From Acidimicrobiaceae bacterium (GTDB lineage Bacteria > Actinomycetota > Acidimicrobiia > Acidimicrobiales > Salinilacustritrichaceae): a DNA stretch of 13,463 nt. Position 1 is the first letter of the stretch. Every line of letters starts with the position of its first letter. Where the stretch lies: NCBI GenBank assembly GCA_003476595.1, contig DMTU01000164.1:2904-16366 (forward strand). Reading direction: 5' to 3'. The notes beneath the pieces were generated by a model, which did no database searches, had not been told where the DNA came from, and saw nothing but the letters and a program-made list of their open reading frames with translations. The position numbers and the translations under genes are program-made. Shown here in pieces: positions 1 to 6,563 of this stretch.

Positions 1-335
1 CCTCCCCGTCCGCCCGCCTCGCCCCCTCGGCCGCACCGCCCGTCGAGCGGGCCGCCGGCCGGTACCAGCTGCTCGCCGGCCTGCAGGTCGCCGACGTGGC
101 CACCACCTGGGTGATCCTCGCCAACTTCTCGACCAAGGCCGAGGGCAACCCGGTCGTGGCCCAGATGATCCACCACGGTGGCCTCCAGCTCGCCATGATC
201 GGCCTGCTGGTCGTGAAGCTCGCCGTGGTCTACGTCCTGTACGAGAAGCAGACCGGCATCAACATCATGTCGGCGATCTACGGGCTGGTCGTGTTCAACA
301 ACCTGCTGGCGCTGGGCCTCGCGCTCGGGGGCTGA
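1..335 (+). CDS. DUF5658-like small membrane protein, 5' end outside the window
   Basis: The reading frame is open from the left edge to a TGA at 333-335, and no ATG or convincing start lies inside, so the gene begins upstream. A GTG at 96 is in frame but would discard residues that look conserved (GRYQLLAGLQVADVATTW). The visible part has an Ala/Pro-rich stretch, then about three hydrophobic segments. An Asp in the first segment (VADVATT), a Glu-Gly-Asn-Pro turn and a Lys inside the next segment (LVVKLAVV) resemble the small DUF5658 membrane proteins, whose function is unknown. The family name is my recognition from these spaced residues and is tentative. A tRNA gene follows 25 bases after the stop. 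Confidence 0.6.
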   Translation, partial: SPSARLAPSAAPPVERAAGRYQLLAGLQVADVATTWVILANFSTKAEGNPVVAQMIHHGGLQLAMIGLLVVKLAVVYVLYEKQTGINIMSAIYGLVVFNNLLALGLALGG

Positions 336-344
336 GTGCCGGGC

Positions 345-350
345 TACCGT
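345..350 (+). promoter_or_regulatory. Possible -10 box of the tRNA gene
   Basis: TACCGT fits the actinobacterial TAnnnT pattern and ends 10 bases before the mature tRNA 5' end, a normal distance for a short 5' leader removed by RNase P. No recognisable -35 box lies upstream, where the sequence is still coding for the preceding membrane protein. This is a weak call. Confidence 0.3.
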
Positions 351-360
351 CGCTCACCTC

Positions 361-433
361 GGGGCGGTAGCTCAGTGGTCAGAGCGCGGCACTCATAATG
401 CCTTGGTCGTGGGTTCGATCCCCACCCGCCCTA
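361..433 (+). tRNA. tRNA with CAT anticodon (tRNA-Met, possibly tRNA-Ile2)
   Basis: A full cloverleaf can be folded. The acceptor stem is 361-367 with 426-432, its first pair being G-T. The D stem is GCTC/GAGC. The anticodon stem is 387-391 with 399-403, around the loop CTCATAA with anticodon CAT at 394-396. The variable loop is TGGTC, the T stem GTGGG/CCCAC with loop TTCGATC, and the discriminator A433. CCA is not encoded. The bottom anticodon-stem pair (C387-T403) is a mismatch. It is not the initiator tRNA, because position 1 pairs with 72 and the anticodon stem lacks three consecutive GC pairs. CAT is shared by elongator Met and by Ile2, whose C34 is changed to lysidine by TilS. The D arm and the T-TGGTC-G segment recall E. 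coli tRNA-Ile2, but the fourth acceptor pair is G-C, unlike that tRNA. Confidence 0.92.
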
Positions 434-501
434 CGCGAACCCCTCCGGTCGCCCGCCATGAGGCAGACTGGCAACCTCTGTAGCCAATCTTGGGGGAAAC
501 C

Positions 502-1398
502 GTGGACGACCAGCAGCTGACACGCCGGGCGCGGGGCCTCGCCGCCGCCATCGAGCCGGTGGCCGGGCAGGTGTACTTCTCGCCGGAGTGCCATGCGAAC
601 TACGAGGCCCTCGGCTTCGGGCCCAGCCCCGGGGACTTCAACGGTGTCGCCGGCCCGGAGATGGAGTCGTACTTCTGCAGCCGGGGTTCGGTCATGGGGC
701 AGGTGCCCGGCTCGGTGATCGCCGCCGCCTTCGGGGTGTTCAACCACGCCATGGTCGAGCGCATCGTCGAGCGCGGGTGGGCCAAGACCGACGCGCCGAC
801 GATCTGCCAGGCCCGCGACGACGGCGCGGTGGCCCAGCTGCGACGGGTGCTCGGCGACCGGCCCGACGGCGTCGACGAGGCGCGGACCCTGCTGGCGCGG
901 GCGAACGCCGATCTCGAGCCCTACGGCAAGCCGCTGTACGCCGGGCTCGCCGCGCTCGACCGCTTCGACGACCCCCTCGCCGACTGCTGGCGCCTCGCCG
1001 ATCGCCTGCGCGAGTACCGGGGTGACGCCCACATCGCGGCCTGGACCTCGGCCGAGCTCGATGCCTGCCAGATCGGGGTGCTCAGCGAGCTGTACTGGGG
1101 CCTGCCGGCCCGGTCGTACTCGCGCACCCGGATGTGGAGCGACGAGCAGTACGACGCGGCCGAGGCCGTGCTCGAGGCGCGCGGGCTCCTCGCCGACCAC
1201 CAGCTCACCGACGACGGGCGCGCCTTCCGCGAGGAGATCGAGGTCGTGACCGACCGGGGCTGCCGTCCGATCGTCGAGGCGCTGGGCAACGACGTCGATG
1301 CCCTCACCTCCATCCTCGGGCGGTGGGGTGCCTCGGTGCGCGACGCTCGCGGCTACCCGGCCTCCGGTCCCCACGACCTGGCCGACGCAGCGACCTGA
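502..1398 (+). CDS. SCO6745-like family protein with C-terminal winged-helix-like region
   Basis: The product is 298 residues when started at GTG 502, which has GGGGGA at 492-497. A TTG at 490 is in frame but lies before that purine run, so I reject it. The N-terminus (EPVAGQVYFSPECHANYEALGF) and the segment FCSRGSVMGQVPGSVIAAAFGVFNHAMVERIV match the pattern of the actinobacterial SCO6745 family. These are soluble proteins of unknown biochemical role. The C-terminal third (QIGVLSELYWGLPAR, then a helix and LLADHQLTDDGRAFREEIE) looks like a MarR-like winged helix. There is no signal peptide or membrane segment. The gene lies 68 bases after the tRNA and 50 before the next forward gene, so the two may be co-transcribed. 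Family assignment is from memory of its pattern; DNA binding is inferred. Confidence 0.7.
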   Translation: MDDQQLTRRARGLAAAIEPVAGQVYFSPECHANYEALGFGPSPGDFNGVAGPEMESYFCSRGSVMGQVPGSVIAAAFGVFNHAMVERIVERGWAKTDAPTICQARDDGAVAQLRRVLGDRPDGVDEARTLLARANADLEPYGKPLYAGLAALDRFDDPLADCWRLADRLREYRGDAHIAAWTSAELDACQIGVLSELYWGLPARSYSRTRMWSDEQYDAAEAVLEARGLLADHQLTDDGRAFREEIEVVTDRGCRPIVEALGNDVDALTSILGRWGASVRDARGYPASGPHDLADAAT

Positions 1399-1448
1399 AC
1401 CCGGGTCCTGCGGCGGACGCACTGCCGGTTCCGACGAGGGAGATGCAC

Positions 1449-2099
1449 ATGCCCCGCCTGCGCCAGGTGGACCGCGCCGAGGCCACGGCCGAGGGAGCCC
1501 CCGGCATCGTGCCGGCCATGTACCGACTGATGTTCGGCGACCGGGACCCGGTCACCGAACCGGGCACCGCCACCGGCACGCCAGGTGACTGGTGGACGGT
1601 GTGGGCCGGCTCGCCGGACATCCTCCAGCACGCCGTGCAGGGCTTCGGCCTCTACCAGAGCCCCGATCGGCAGCTCGACCCGGTGCTGCGCGAGCTCGGG
1701 CAGGCCCGCGCCGGCTACGCCGCCGGCAGCCGCTTCGTGTTCTCCCAGCACTGCAAGTCGCTGCGCGGCCTCGGCGTGTCCGAGGAGCGGATCGCCGCGG
1801 TGGCCCACTGGCCCGCCGCCGACTGCTTCGAGGAGGTCGAGCGGCTCGTGCTCGCCTACACCGACTGCCTCGTCCTGCAGCACGGACGAGTGCCCGACGC
1901 GCTCTTCGAGGCCCTGCACCGGCACCTGTCCGACGTCGAGCTCCTGGAGCTGACCTACATCACCACGCTGTACTTCCAGCACGCGGTGATGTCGCGGGCG
2001 CTGCGGACCGAGCTGGACGACGTGGACGAGCCCGTCGTCGAGGTGCGCGTGCCCGGCGCCGAGGACACCATCGTGCCCGTGGCCCCGAGGGAGCGCTGA
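1449..2099 (+). CDS. Carboxymuconolactone decarboxylase / AhpD-like family protein
   Basis: I chose ATG 1449 because GAGGGAG at 1436-1442 is then six bases away. The alternative ATG at 1443 touches that site. The product is 216 residues and all-helical in character. Residues 80-109 (LRELGQARAGYAAGSRFVFSQHCKSLRGLG) match the core of the CMD/AhpD fold, with His101 and Cys102 at the active-site position. Residues about 125-200 (FEEVERLVLAYTDCLV, then LSDVELLELTYITTLYFQHAVMS) match the C-terminal half of larger family members. The CxxC pair of true AhpD disulfide reductases is absent, so peroxidase-reductant activity is unlikely. The substrate cannot be told. The gene probably shares a transcript with the SCO6745-like gene. 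Its stop is 7 bases from the convergent TetR stop. Confidence 0.8.
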   Translation: MPRLRQVDRAEATAEGAPGIVPAMYRLMFGDRDPVTEPGTATGTPGDWWTVWAGSPDILQHAVQGFGLYQSPDRQLDPVLRELGQARAGYAAGSRFVFSQHCKSLRGLGVSEERIAAVAHWPAADCFEEVERLVLAYTDCLVLQHGRVPDALFEALHRHLSDVELLELTYITTLYFQHAVMSRALRTELDDVDEPVVEVRVPGAEDTIVPVAPRER

Positions 2100-2110
2100 G
2101 GGGGCCTCAG
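2096..2110. terminator. Hairpin spanning two convergent stop codons
   Basis: CTGAGG at 2096-2101 and CCTCAG at 2105-2110 form a perfect six-pair stem with a GGG loop. The forward TGA (2097-2099) lies in one arm and the reverse-strand TGA (2107-2109) in the other. By position it could end transcription of both converging genes. It is short and has no T tract on either side, so intrinsic termination is unproven. Confidence 0.35.
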
Positions 2111-2757
2111 TCGGCCGCGTGCAGCCTGCGGGTGGCGTCCCACACGGCGAGGAAGACCTCGGTGGTGTCGTCGATGAGCTCCTCGGCCGTGAGATCGAGG
2201 CGGCCACCGATCCACGCCACGAGCAGCTCGGAGAACCCACCCACCAGCACGGCGGCGCCGAGGCGGCCGATGCGCTCGTCCTGGGCGCCGACGTCGCGCC
2301 GCGAGTTGTCCTGCAGCACCAGCTCGACCAGGTCGGCACCGGCGCGGACCCGCCGCAGGTTGAGGGCCTCGTTGCCGAGCGCCTCGCTGTAGAGGATCCG
2401 GCCCCGGCGCGGGTCCTCGGCGATGAAGTGCACGGTCGCCGCCACCGAGGCCCGCATCGCCGCAGCGTCGTCCTCGGCGGCGTTGACGGCATCGGCGGAG
2501 CGACGCTTGAGCTGGCGGAACACGTCGTCGTAGACGGCGACGAGGAGCTCGTCGAGGTCGGTGAAGCTCTCGTAGAAGTAGCGCGGGTTCAGGCGGGCGT
2601 GGGCGCAGACCGCGCGCACGGTCGTGCCGGACATGCCCTCGTTCGCCAGCAGCTCGAACGCGGCCTCGATGAGGAGGTTGCGCCGCTCGCGCTGGCGCTC
2701 CTCGGTCGACAGGCCGTTCCAGCGCGACGGCGTGCGGGTGGTCGCTTCGTTCGACAC
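2107..2757 (-). CDS. TetR/AcrR family transcriptional regulator
   Basis: A reverse-strand gene of 216 residues when started at GTG 2757. The N-terminal helix-turn-helix is clear: RRNLLIEAAFELLANEGMSG, TTVRAVCAHARLNPRYFYES, then FTDLDELLVAVYDDVF. The remaining 150 residues are helical, with the variable ligand-binding character of the family. The start is uncertain. GGAGG sits directly against GTG 2757 with no spacer, while an upstream in-frame GTG at 2781 has no ribosome binding site but lies only 22 bases after the Lrp stop. That start would add eight residues. The short gap suggests co-transcription with lrp. The ligand and target are unknown; the divergent LysE-like gene and the convergent CMD-like gene are the nearest candidates. 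Confidence 0.88.
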   Translation of the reverse strand: MSNEATTRTPSRWNGLSTEERQRERRNLLIEAAFELLANEGMSGTTVRAVCAHARLNPRYFYESFTDLDELLVAVYDDVFRQLKRRSADAVNAAEDDAAAMRASVAATVHFIAEDPRRGRILYSEALGNEALNLRRVRAGADLVELVLQDNSRRDVGAQDERIGRLGAAVLVGGFSELLVAWIGGRLDLTAEELIDDTTEVFLAVWDATRRLHAAD

Positions 2758-2803
2758 CCTCCGGATGCTACTGCTGGTCACGCCCGTTGCCAGTTGATCG
2801 TGC

Positions 2804-3250
2804 TCAGACGGCCGGCTCCCGGGGGAAGCCCTCGACCGTGTGCAGCACGACGCGCGTCGATGTCTCGCGCACACCCAGGTGCTCCTTGAAGTTCTGCAGC
2901 AGCTGGTCGAGCTCGGCGATGGTGCGGGTCCGCACCCGGATCTGGTAGTCGAAGCCGCCGGTGACGTGGACGGCGTCCACCACCTCGGGGTCGTTGCGGA
3001 GGGCGTCGTCGATGCCCGACCACGGCGCACCGGGGGTCAGCTGCAGGTCCACGAGCGCATCGATCGGGCGCCCGACGGCCTCGCTGTCGAGCCGGATGGT
3101 GAACCGGTCGATGGCCCCGGATTCCCGGAGGCGACGCAGGCGCTGGGACGCCGCCGACAGGCTCAGGTGCACCGCATCAGCGAGCTCGGTGACCGACAGA
3201 CGGCCATCATCCACGAGCAGGCTGATGATCTTCCGGTCGATCTCGTCCAT
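2804..3250 (-). CDS. Lrp/AsnC family transcriptional regulator
   Basis: The product is 148 residues, normal for the family. Residues 1-55 form the winged helix, beginning with the typical MDEIDRKIISLLVDDGRLSV, then TELADAVHLSLSAASQRLRRL and the linker GAIDRFTIRLD. Residues 68-140 form the RAM ligand-sensing domain (VDLQLTPG, VVDAVHVTGGFDYQIRVRT, LGVRETSTRVVL). The GGFDY segment is where family members bind an amino acid between dimers. Proteins of this type form octamers or hexadecamers and usually regulate themselves and a neighbouring transport or catabolic gene. Here the divergent neighbour is a LysE-type membrane protein, a common pairing for amino-acid export. TetR lies 22-46 bases downstream on the same strand, depending on which TetR start is used. 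Confidence 0.93.
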   Translation of the reverse strand: MDEIDRKIISLLVDDGRLSVTELADAVHLSLSAASQRLRRLRESGAIDRFTIRLDSEAVGRPIDALVDLQLTPGAPWSGIDDALRNDPEVVDAVHVTGGFDYQIRVRTRTIAELDQLLQNFKEHLGVRETSTRVVLHTVEGFPREPAV

Positions 3251-3258
3251 GGCCGCAG

Positions 3259-3282
3259 ATCCTACGGGCTGAGACCACTCAG
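3259..3282 (-). promoter_or_regulatory. Candidate lrp -10 box with adjoining inverted repeat
   Basis: On the reverse strand TAGGAT (plus positions 3259-3264) fits TAnnnT and lies eight bases before the lrp ATG. Immediately upstream is CTGAG at 3269-3273 and CTCAG at 3278-3282, separated by ACCA. A small dyad between the -10 and -35 positions is where an autorepressing Lrp-type protein would bind. The similarity to known Lrp operators is only in size and symmetry. Confidence 0.3.
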
Positions 3283-3293
3283 GGCAGCAGGTT

Positions 3294-3331
3294 CGGCAGC
3301 CATTGCACCGGAACTGCCGCCATCCTGGCGG
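3294..3331 (+). promoter_or_regulatory. Inverted repeat and start-site hairpin before the LysE-like gene
   Basis: CGGCAG at 3294-3299 and CTGCCG at 3314-3319 form an inverted repeat with a 14-base spacer. Overlapping its right arm, CCGCCA (3317-3322) and TGGCGG (3326-3331) form a six-pair hairpin with a TCC loop that ends two bases before the ATG. The only ribosome-binding-like purines (GGCGG) are inside this hairpin. The structures may control transcription or translation of the exporter-like gene. In DNA this rich in G and C, chance is also possible. Confidence 0.3.
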
Positions 3332-3333
3332 TC

Positions 3334-3681
3334 ATGATCCTCTTCGTCGGCTTCGTCACCGGGCTCGCCCTGGTCGCCCCCATCGGTCCGGTCGCACTGA
3401 CCCTGTTCGGGCTCGGTGCCGAGCGCGGGCGCCGGGTGGCGCTGGCCGGCGCCGGCGGCGTCGTGCTCGCCGACGCGCTCACCATGCCGGTCGCCCTCGG
3501 GAGCGCGGGCTTCCTCTCGTCGCTCGACGGGGGCATCGTCCGCGGCTTCGAGGTCGTGATGGGCCTCGCCCTGGTCGCCCTCGCCGTCTCGACCATCGTG
3601 GCCACCGACCGGGCCCGGGCCGCCGTGCTGGACGGGACCCTCGACGCCCTCCGCGCCGAGGTGGCGGGGGTCTACGAGTAG
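3334..3681 (+). CDS. Half-length LysE/RhtB-type membrane protein
   Basis: The product is 115 residues; LysE-family exporters normally have about 200 residues and six segments. Here there are three hydrophobic segments, at about 3-25, 34-58 and 68-90. The first carries GFVTGLALVAPIGPVALTLF, matching the N-terminal LysE signature (Gly, Pro-x-Gly-Pro, then Gly-x-x-x-Gly). The second (AGAGGVVLADALTMPVALGSAG) matches the next conserved stretch, including the small-residue run and Asp. Only 55 bases separate its stop from yajC, so the C-terminal half is absent rather than frameshifted. It faces the Lrp gene divergently, the usual arrangement for an Lrp-controlled amino-acid exporter. It may be a remnant or a protein that works as a homodimer. 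Confidence 0.72.
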   Translation: MILFVGFVTGLALVAPIGPVALTLFGLGAERGRRVALAGAGGVVLADALTMPVALGSAGFLSSLDGGIVRGFEVVMGLALVALAVSTIVATDRARAAVLDGTLDALRAEVAGVYE

Positions 3682-3696
3682 CCCGCACCCCGCAAC

Positions 3697-3702
3697 TAGC
3701 AT
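3697..3702 (+). promoter_or_regulatory. Possible -10 box of the yajC-secDF transcript
   Basis: TAGCAT fits TAnnnT and lies 34 bases before the yajC GTG, in the only noncoding gap upstream of the export genes. GGTGG at 3726-3730, six bases before the GTG, could serve as a ribosome binding site. No -35 box was recognised. Confidence 0.3.
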
Positions 3703-3736
3703 CGTCCGGTCCGTCCCCGATCCCCGGTGGTACCTG

Positions 3737-4021
3737 GTGGAGCTGCTCGTCCCGATCGCGATCCTCGGCGTCATGTGGGCCGTGCTGATCCTCCCGCAGC
3801 AGCGCCGGGTCAAGGCGCACAAGGCCTACGTGGAGTCGCTCCAGGTCGGTGACGAGGTCGTCACCACGTCGGGCCTGTTCGGCACGGTCACATCCCTGGA
3901 CGCCGACCGCGCCCGCCTCCGCATCGCGCCGGACGTCGAGATCACCATGGCCCGCATGGCCGTCGCCCGGCCCCAGTCCGCGGTCGTGCCGGCCGACCCC
4001 ACCCCCGAAGACCCCGAGTAG
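3737..4021 (+). CDS. yajC: YajC, Sec translocon accessory subunit
   Basis: The product is 94 residues, normal for YajC. An N-terminal membrane segment at residues 3-20 (LLVPIAILGVMWAVLILP) is followed by the family's QQRRVKAHKAYVESLQVGD. The short beta-rich cytoplasmic part has the signature GDEVVTTSGLFGTVTSLD at 36-53. YajC joins SecD and SecF in a membrane complex that associates with SecYEG and YidC. The gene starts with GTG and is followed eight bases later by secD, so the two are probably translated from one message. In most actinobacteria ruvC-ruvA-ruvB precede yajC; here the upstream gene is the LysE-like one. Confidence 0.95.
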   Translation: MELLVPIAILGVMWAVLILPQQRRVKAHKAYVESLQVGDEVVTTSGLFGTVTSLDADRARLRIAPDVEITMARMAVARPQSAVVPADPTPEDPE

Positions 4022-4029
4022 CTCCCCCC

Positions 4030-5481
4030 ATGCGCCGCAACGGCCTCATCTCCCTCATCTTCATCGTGGTGCTCGCCATCGGCGGCATCGGCTGGACCTT
4101 CGCGGCCGACAACGAGCCCCTGCTCGGCCTCGACCTCCAGGGCGGCGTGTCGGTCGTGCTCGAGCCGACCGAGGACGTCGACGACGAAGCGATCTCCCAG
4201 GCGATCTCGATCATCCGGCAGCGCGTGGACGGCATCGGCGTCGCCGAGCCCGAGATCACCCGCCAGGACGACGCCATCGTCGTCCAGCTCCCCGGCATCG
4301 CCGACCGCGAGCAGGCCCTGGAGCTCGTCGGCCAGACGGCGGAGCTGCGGTTCCGCCCCGTGCTCCAGCTGCTGCCCGCCGGCCTCGACGGACTCGAGAC
4401 CCCGACCGAGTCGGAGGGCGAGGACGCGCCCGAGGGACTCGACGAGCTCCAGCTGACGCCCGCCGAGGACGACGTGGTCGAGGAGCCGGTCACCCTGGCC
4501 CAGTACGACGACGACACCGAGATCGGCCGGTACCGACTCGGCCCGGCCGAGGCCACCGGCGAGATCCTCAGCGGGGCGAGCGCCGTGCTGCAGGGCGTGG
4601 GTCAGTGGGCGGTCGCCGTGGAGGTCCGCGGCGACAGCATCGACGAGTTCAACGCCATCGCCGCCGAGTGCTTCAACGGCGCCCCGACCTGCCCGACCCG
4701 CCAGCTCGCCATCGTCCTCGACGGCCGGGTCGTGTCCGCCCCGTCTATCAACGCGCCGGCGTTCAACGCGGACGAGATCTCGATCAGCGGTGACTTCACC
4801 GAGGGCGAGGCCAAGGACCTGGCCCTGGTCCTGCGCTACGGCTCGCTGCCGGTGGAGCTCGAGGCCCAGCAGACCCAGTCCATCTCCGCGTCCATCGGAC
4901 AGGACGCCCTCGATGCCGGGGTGATCGCCGGCCTCATCGGCCTCGGCCTGGTGACCATCTACATGCTCGTGTACTACCGCCTCCTCGGGCTGGTCGCCAT
5001 GCTGTCGCTGTCGGTCTCGGCCGCGCTGCTGTGGACGATGATCGCCTGGCTCGGCACCAACCAGGGCCTGGCCCTGACCCTCGCCGGGGTCACCGGCATC
5101 ATCCTGTCGATCGGTGTGGCCGTGGACTCCAACGTGGTGTTCTACGAGCACCTCAAGGAGGAGGTCGCCGGCGGCCGGTCGCTCCGCGCTGCCGTCGACG
5201 GCTCCTTCGCCACCGCCTTCTCCACCATCGTGAAGGCCGACGTGGCCTCCCTCATCGGCGCCGCGATCCTGTACTGGCTCACGGTCGGCCCCGTGCGTGG
5301 CTTCGCCCTCTTCCTCGGGCTGTCGACGCTGCTCGACCTGATCGCCTCGTACTTCTTCATGCGGCCCCTCACCGTGCTGCTGGTGAAGTCCCAGCGGCTG
5401 CAGCACCGCCCCCGCCTCTTCGGGATGCCCACGTCCAAGGTCGACCGGGGTCTCGTCATCGACGAAGGAGCGCCGGCATGA
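4030..5481 (+). CDS. secD: Protein translocase subunit SecD
   Basis: The product is 483 residues. The first membrane segment is at 7-26, followed by the SecD hallmark GLDLQGGVSVVLEP (DLQGG at 35-39). The external P1 region includes IRQRVDGIGVAEPEI and, near residues 120-155, an acidic, low-complexity insertion. The head domain ends with LDGRVVSAPSINAPAFNADE and DFTEGEAKDLALVLRYGSLP. Five membrane segments follow from about 290. GVAVDSNVVFYEHLKEE carries the conserved Asp (Asp366) used in proton-driven pulling of exported chains; the usual VDAN is VDSN here. SecD acts with SecF on the outer face of SecYEG to finish export. No ribosome binding site precedes the ATG, so translation likely follows from yajC. 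The stop overlaps the secF ATG by four bases. Confidence 0.97.
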   Translation: MRRNGLISLIFIVVLAIGGIGWTFAADNEPLLGLDLQGGVSVVLEPTEDVDDEAISQAISIIRQRVDGIGVAEPEITRQDDAIVVQLPGIADREQALELVGQTAELRFRPVLQLLPAGLDGLETPTESEGEDAPEGLDELQLTPAEDDVVEEPVTLAQYDDDTEIGRYRLGPAEATGEILSGASAVLQGVGQWAVAVEVRGDSIDEFNAIAAECFNGAPTCPTRQLAIVLDGRVVSAPSINAPAFNADEISISGDFTEGEAKDLALVLRYGSLPVELEAQQTQSISASIGQDALDAGVIAGLIGLGLVTIYMLVYYRLLGLVAMLSLSVSAALLWTMIAWLGTNQGLALTLAGVTGIILSIGVAVDSNVVFYEHLKEEVAGGRSLRAAVDGSFATAFSTIVKADVASLIGAAILYWLTVGPVRGFALFLGLSTLLDLIASYFFMRPLTVLLVKSQRLQHRPRLFGMPTSKVDRGLVIDEGAPA

Positions 5482-6563
5482 GCGTCCGCGCCAAGCTCGC
5501 CAGCTTCGACAACGACATCGACTTCCCGCGCCTGTGGCGGATCGGTGCGATCGTCTCCCTCGTGCTGCTGCTGCTCAGCGGCGGCGCCCTGGTCTTCCGC
5601 GGCCTGAACCTCGGCATCGACTTCGAGGGCGGCACCGCCTGGGAGGTCGACGCACCGGACGCGTCCGTGTCCGAGGCGCGCGACGTGCTCACGCCCCTCG
5701 GCTTCGGCAACGCCAAGATCCAGTTCGTCGGCACCGACAACCTGCGGGTGCAGGCCGAACCGGGGGGCGAGGACGCCCTGTCCGAGGTGACCACGGCCCT
5801 GGCCGAGCTGGCCGGTGTCGATCGGACCGAGGTGGCCATCTCCACGGTCGGGCCGACCTGGGGCGATGAGATCCTCTCCAAGGCCCAGCGGGCCCTCGTG
5901 GTCTTCCTCGTGATCATCGCCGCCTACATGGCGATCCGGCTGGAGTGGAAGATGGCCGTCGGCGCGCTCGCCGCCCTCGTCCACGACATCGTCGTCACCG
6001 TCGGCTTCTACGCCCTGTTCCAGCTCGAGGTGACGCCCGCGACGGTGATCGCCTTCCTCACGATCATGGGCTACTCGCTCTACGACACCATCGTCGTGTT
6101 CGACAAGGCCCAGGCCAACGCCGAGCGCCCGGCGCTGGCGCAGAAGATGAGCTACACGGACCTGATGAGCCTGTCGCTGAACCAGGTCCTGATGCGCTCG
6201 CTCAACACGACGATCACGTCGCTGCTGCCGGTGCTGTCGATGCTGCTCGTGGGCTCGTTCCTGCTCGGCGCCGTGACGCTGCAGGAGTTCGCCTTCGCCC
6301 TCGCCGTCGGCCTCGCCATCGGTGCCTACTCCTCGGTCTTCGTCGCCACGCCGGTCGTGGCCTGGCTCAAGGAGCGCGAGCCCTACCAGCAGAACCTGCG
6401 CCAGCGCCTCGACGCCCAGGGCGGCCGGCGCAAGGCCGAGCCGGTCACCGCCGGGGCCACCGCCACGTCCACGGCCACCGACCCGGGCCGGACCGCGGCG
6501 GCGCCCCAGCTCTCGGGCCGGACCATCCCACCCCGCCCCCGGAAGAAGGGCAAGCGCCGCTGA
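5478..6563 (+). CDS. secF: Protein translocase subunit SecF
   Basis: The product is 361 residues. The start is set by AAGGAG at 5465-5470, seven bases upstream, inside the end of secD with an ATGA overlap. Membrane segment 1 is at about 23-40. The SecF hallmark LGIDFEGGTAWEV is at 45-57, the P4 region runs to about 120 and VGPTWGDEI is at 124-132. Five more membrane segments follow. VHDIVVT (Asp170) and GYSLYDTIVVFDK (Asp203) hold the charged membrane residues of the family. The C-terminal 60 residues are Ala/Thr/Pro-rich and end in a strongly basic tail (RPRKKGKRR), probably cytoplasmic. SecF pairs with SecD as the proton-motive-force-driven booster of protein export. Confidence 0.97.
   Translation: MSVRAKLASFDNDIDFPRLWRIGAIVSLVLLLLSGGALVFRGLNLGIDFEGGTAWEVDAPDASVSEARDVLTPLGFGNAKIQFVGTDNLRVQAEPGGEDALSEVTTALAELAGVDRTEVAISTVGPTWGDEILSKAQRALVVFLVIIAAYMAIRLEWKMAVGALAALVHDIVVTVGFYALFQLEVTPATVIAFLTIMGYSLYDTIVVFDKAQANAERPALAQKMSYTDLMSLSLNQVLMRSLNTTITSLLPVLSMLLVGSFLLGAVTLQEFAFALAVGLAIGAYSSVFVATPVVAWLKEREPYQQNLRQRLDAQGGRRKAEPVTAGATATSTATDPGRTAAAPQLSGRTIPPRPRKKGKRR

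Noticed and set aside
361..433. tRNA gene as the edge of an integrated element
   Set aside because: No integrase, direct repeat of the tRNA 3' end or change in base composition was seen on either side in this window.
379..1422. Long reverse-strand open frame of 347 codons opposite the SCO6745-like gene
   Set aside because: It runs across the tRNA and mirrors a forward gene with recognisable family motifs. Its product is rich in Gly, Arg, Val and His with no domain, as expected for an antisense frame in GC-rich DNA.
1353..2492. Reverse-strand open frame of 379 codons
   Set aside because: It overlaps the CMD-like gene and the TetR gene in a different frame, and its sequence is low-complexity. 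Both overlapped genes have clear domains.
3826..5406. Reverse-strand open frame of 526 codons opposite yajC and secD
   Set aside because: It is longer than secD but is an antisense shadow: Gly/Arg/Asp/His-rich, with no recognisable motif, while the forward frames hold unmistakable YajC and SecD signatures.
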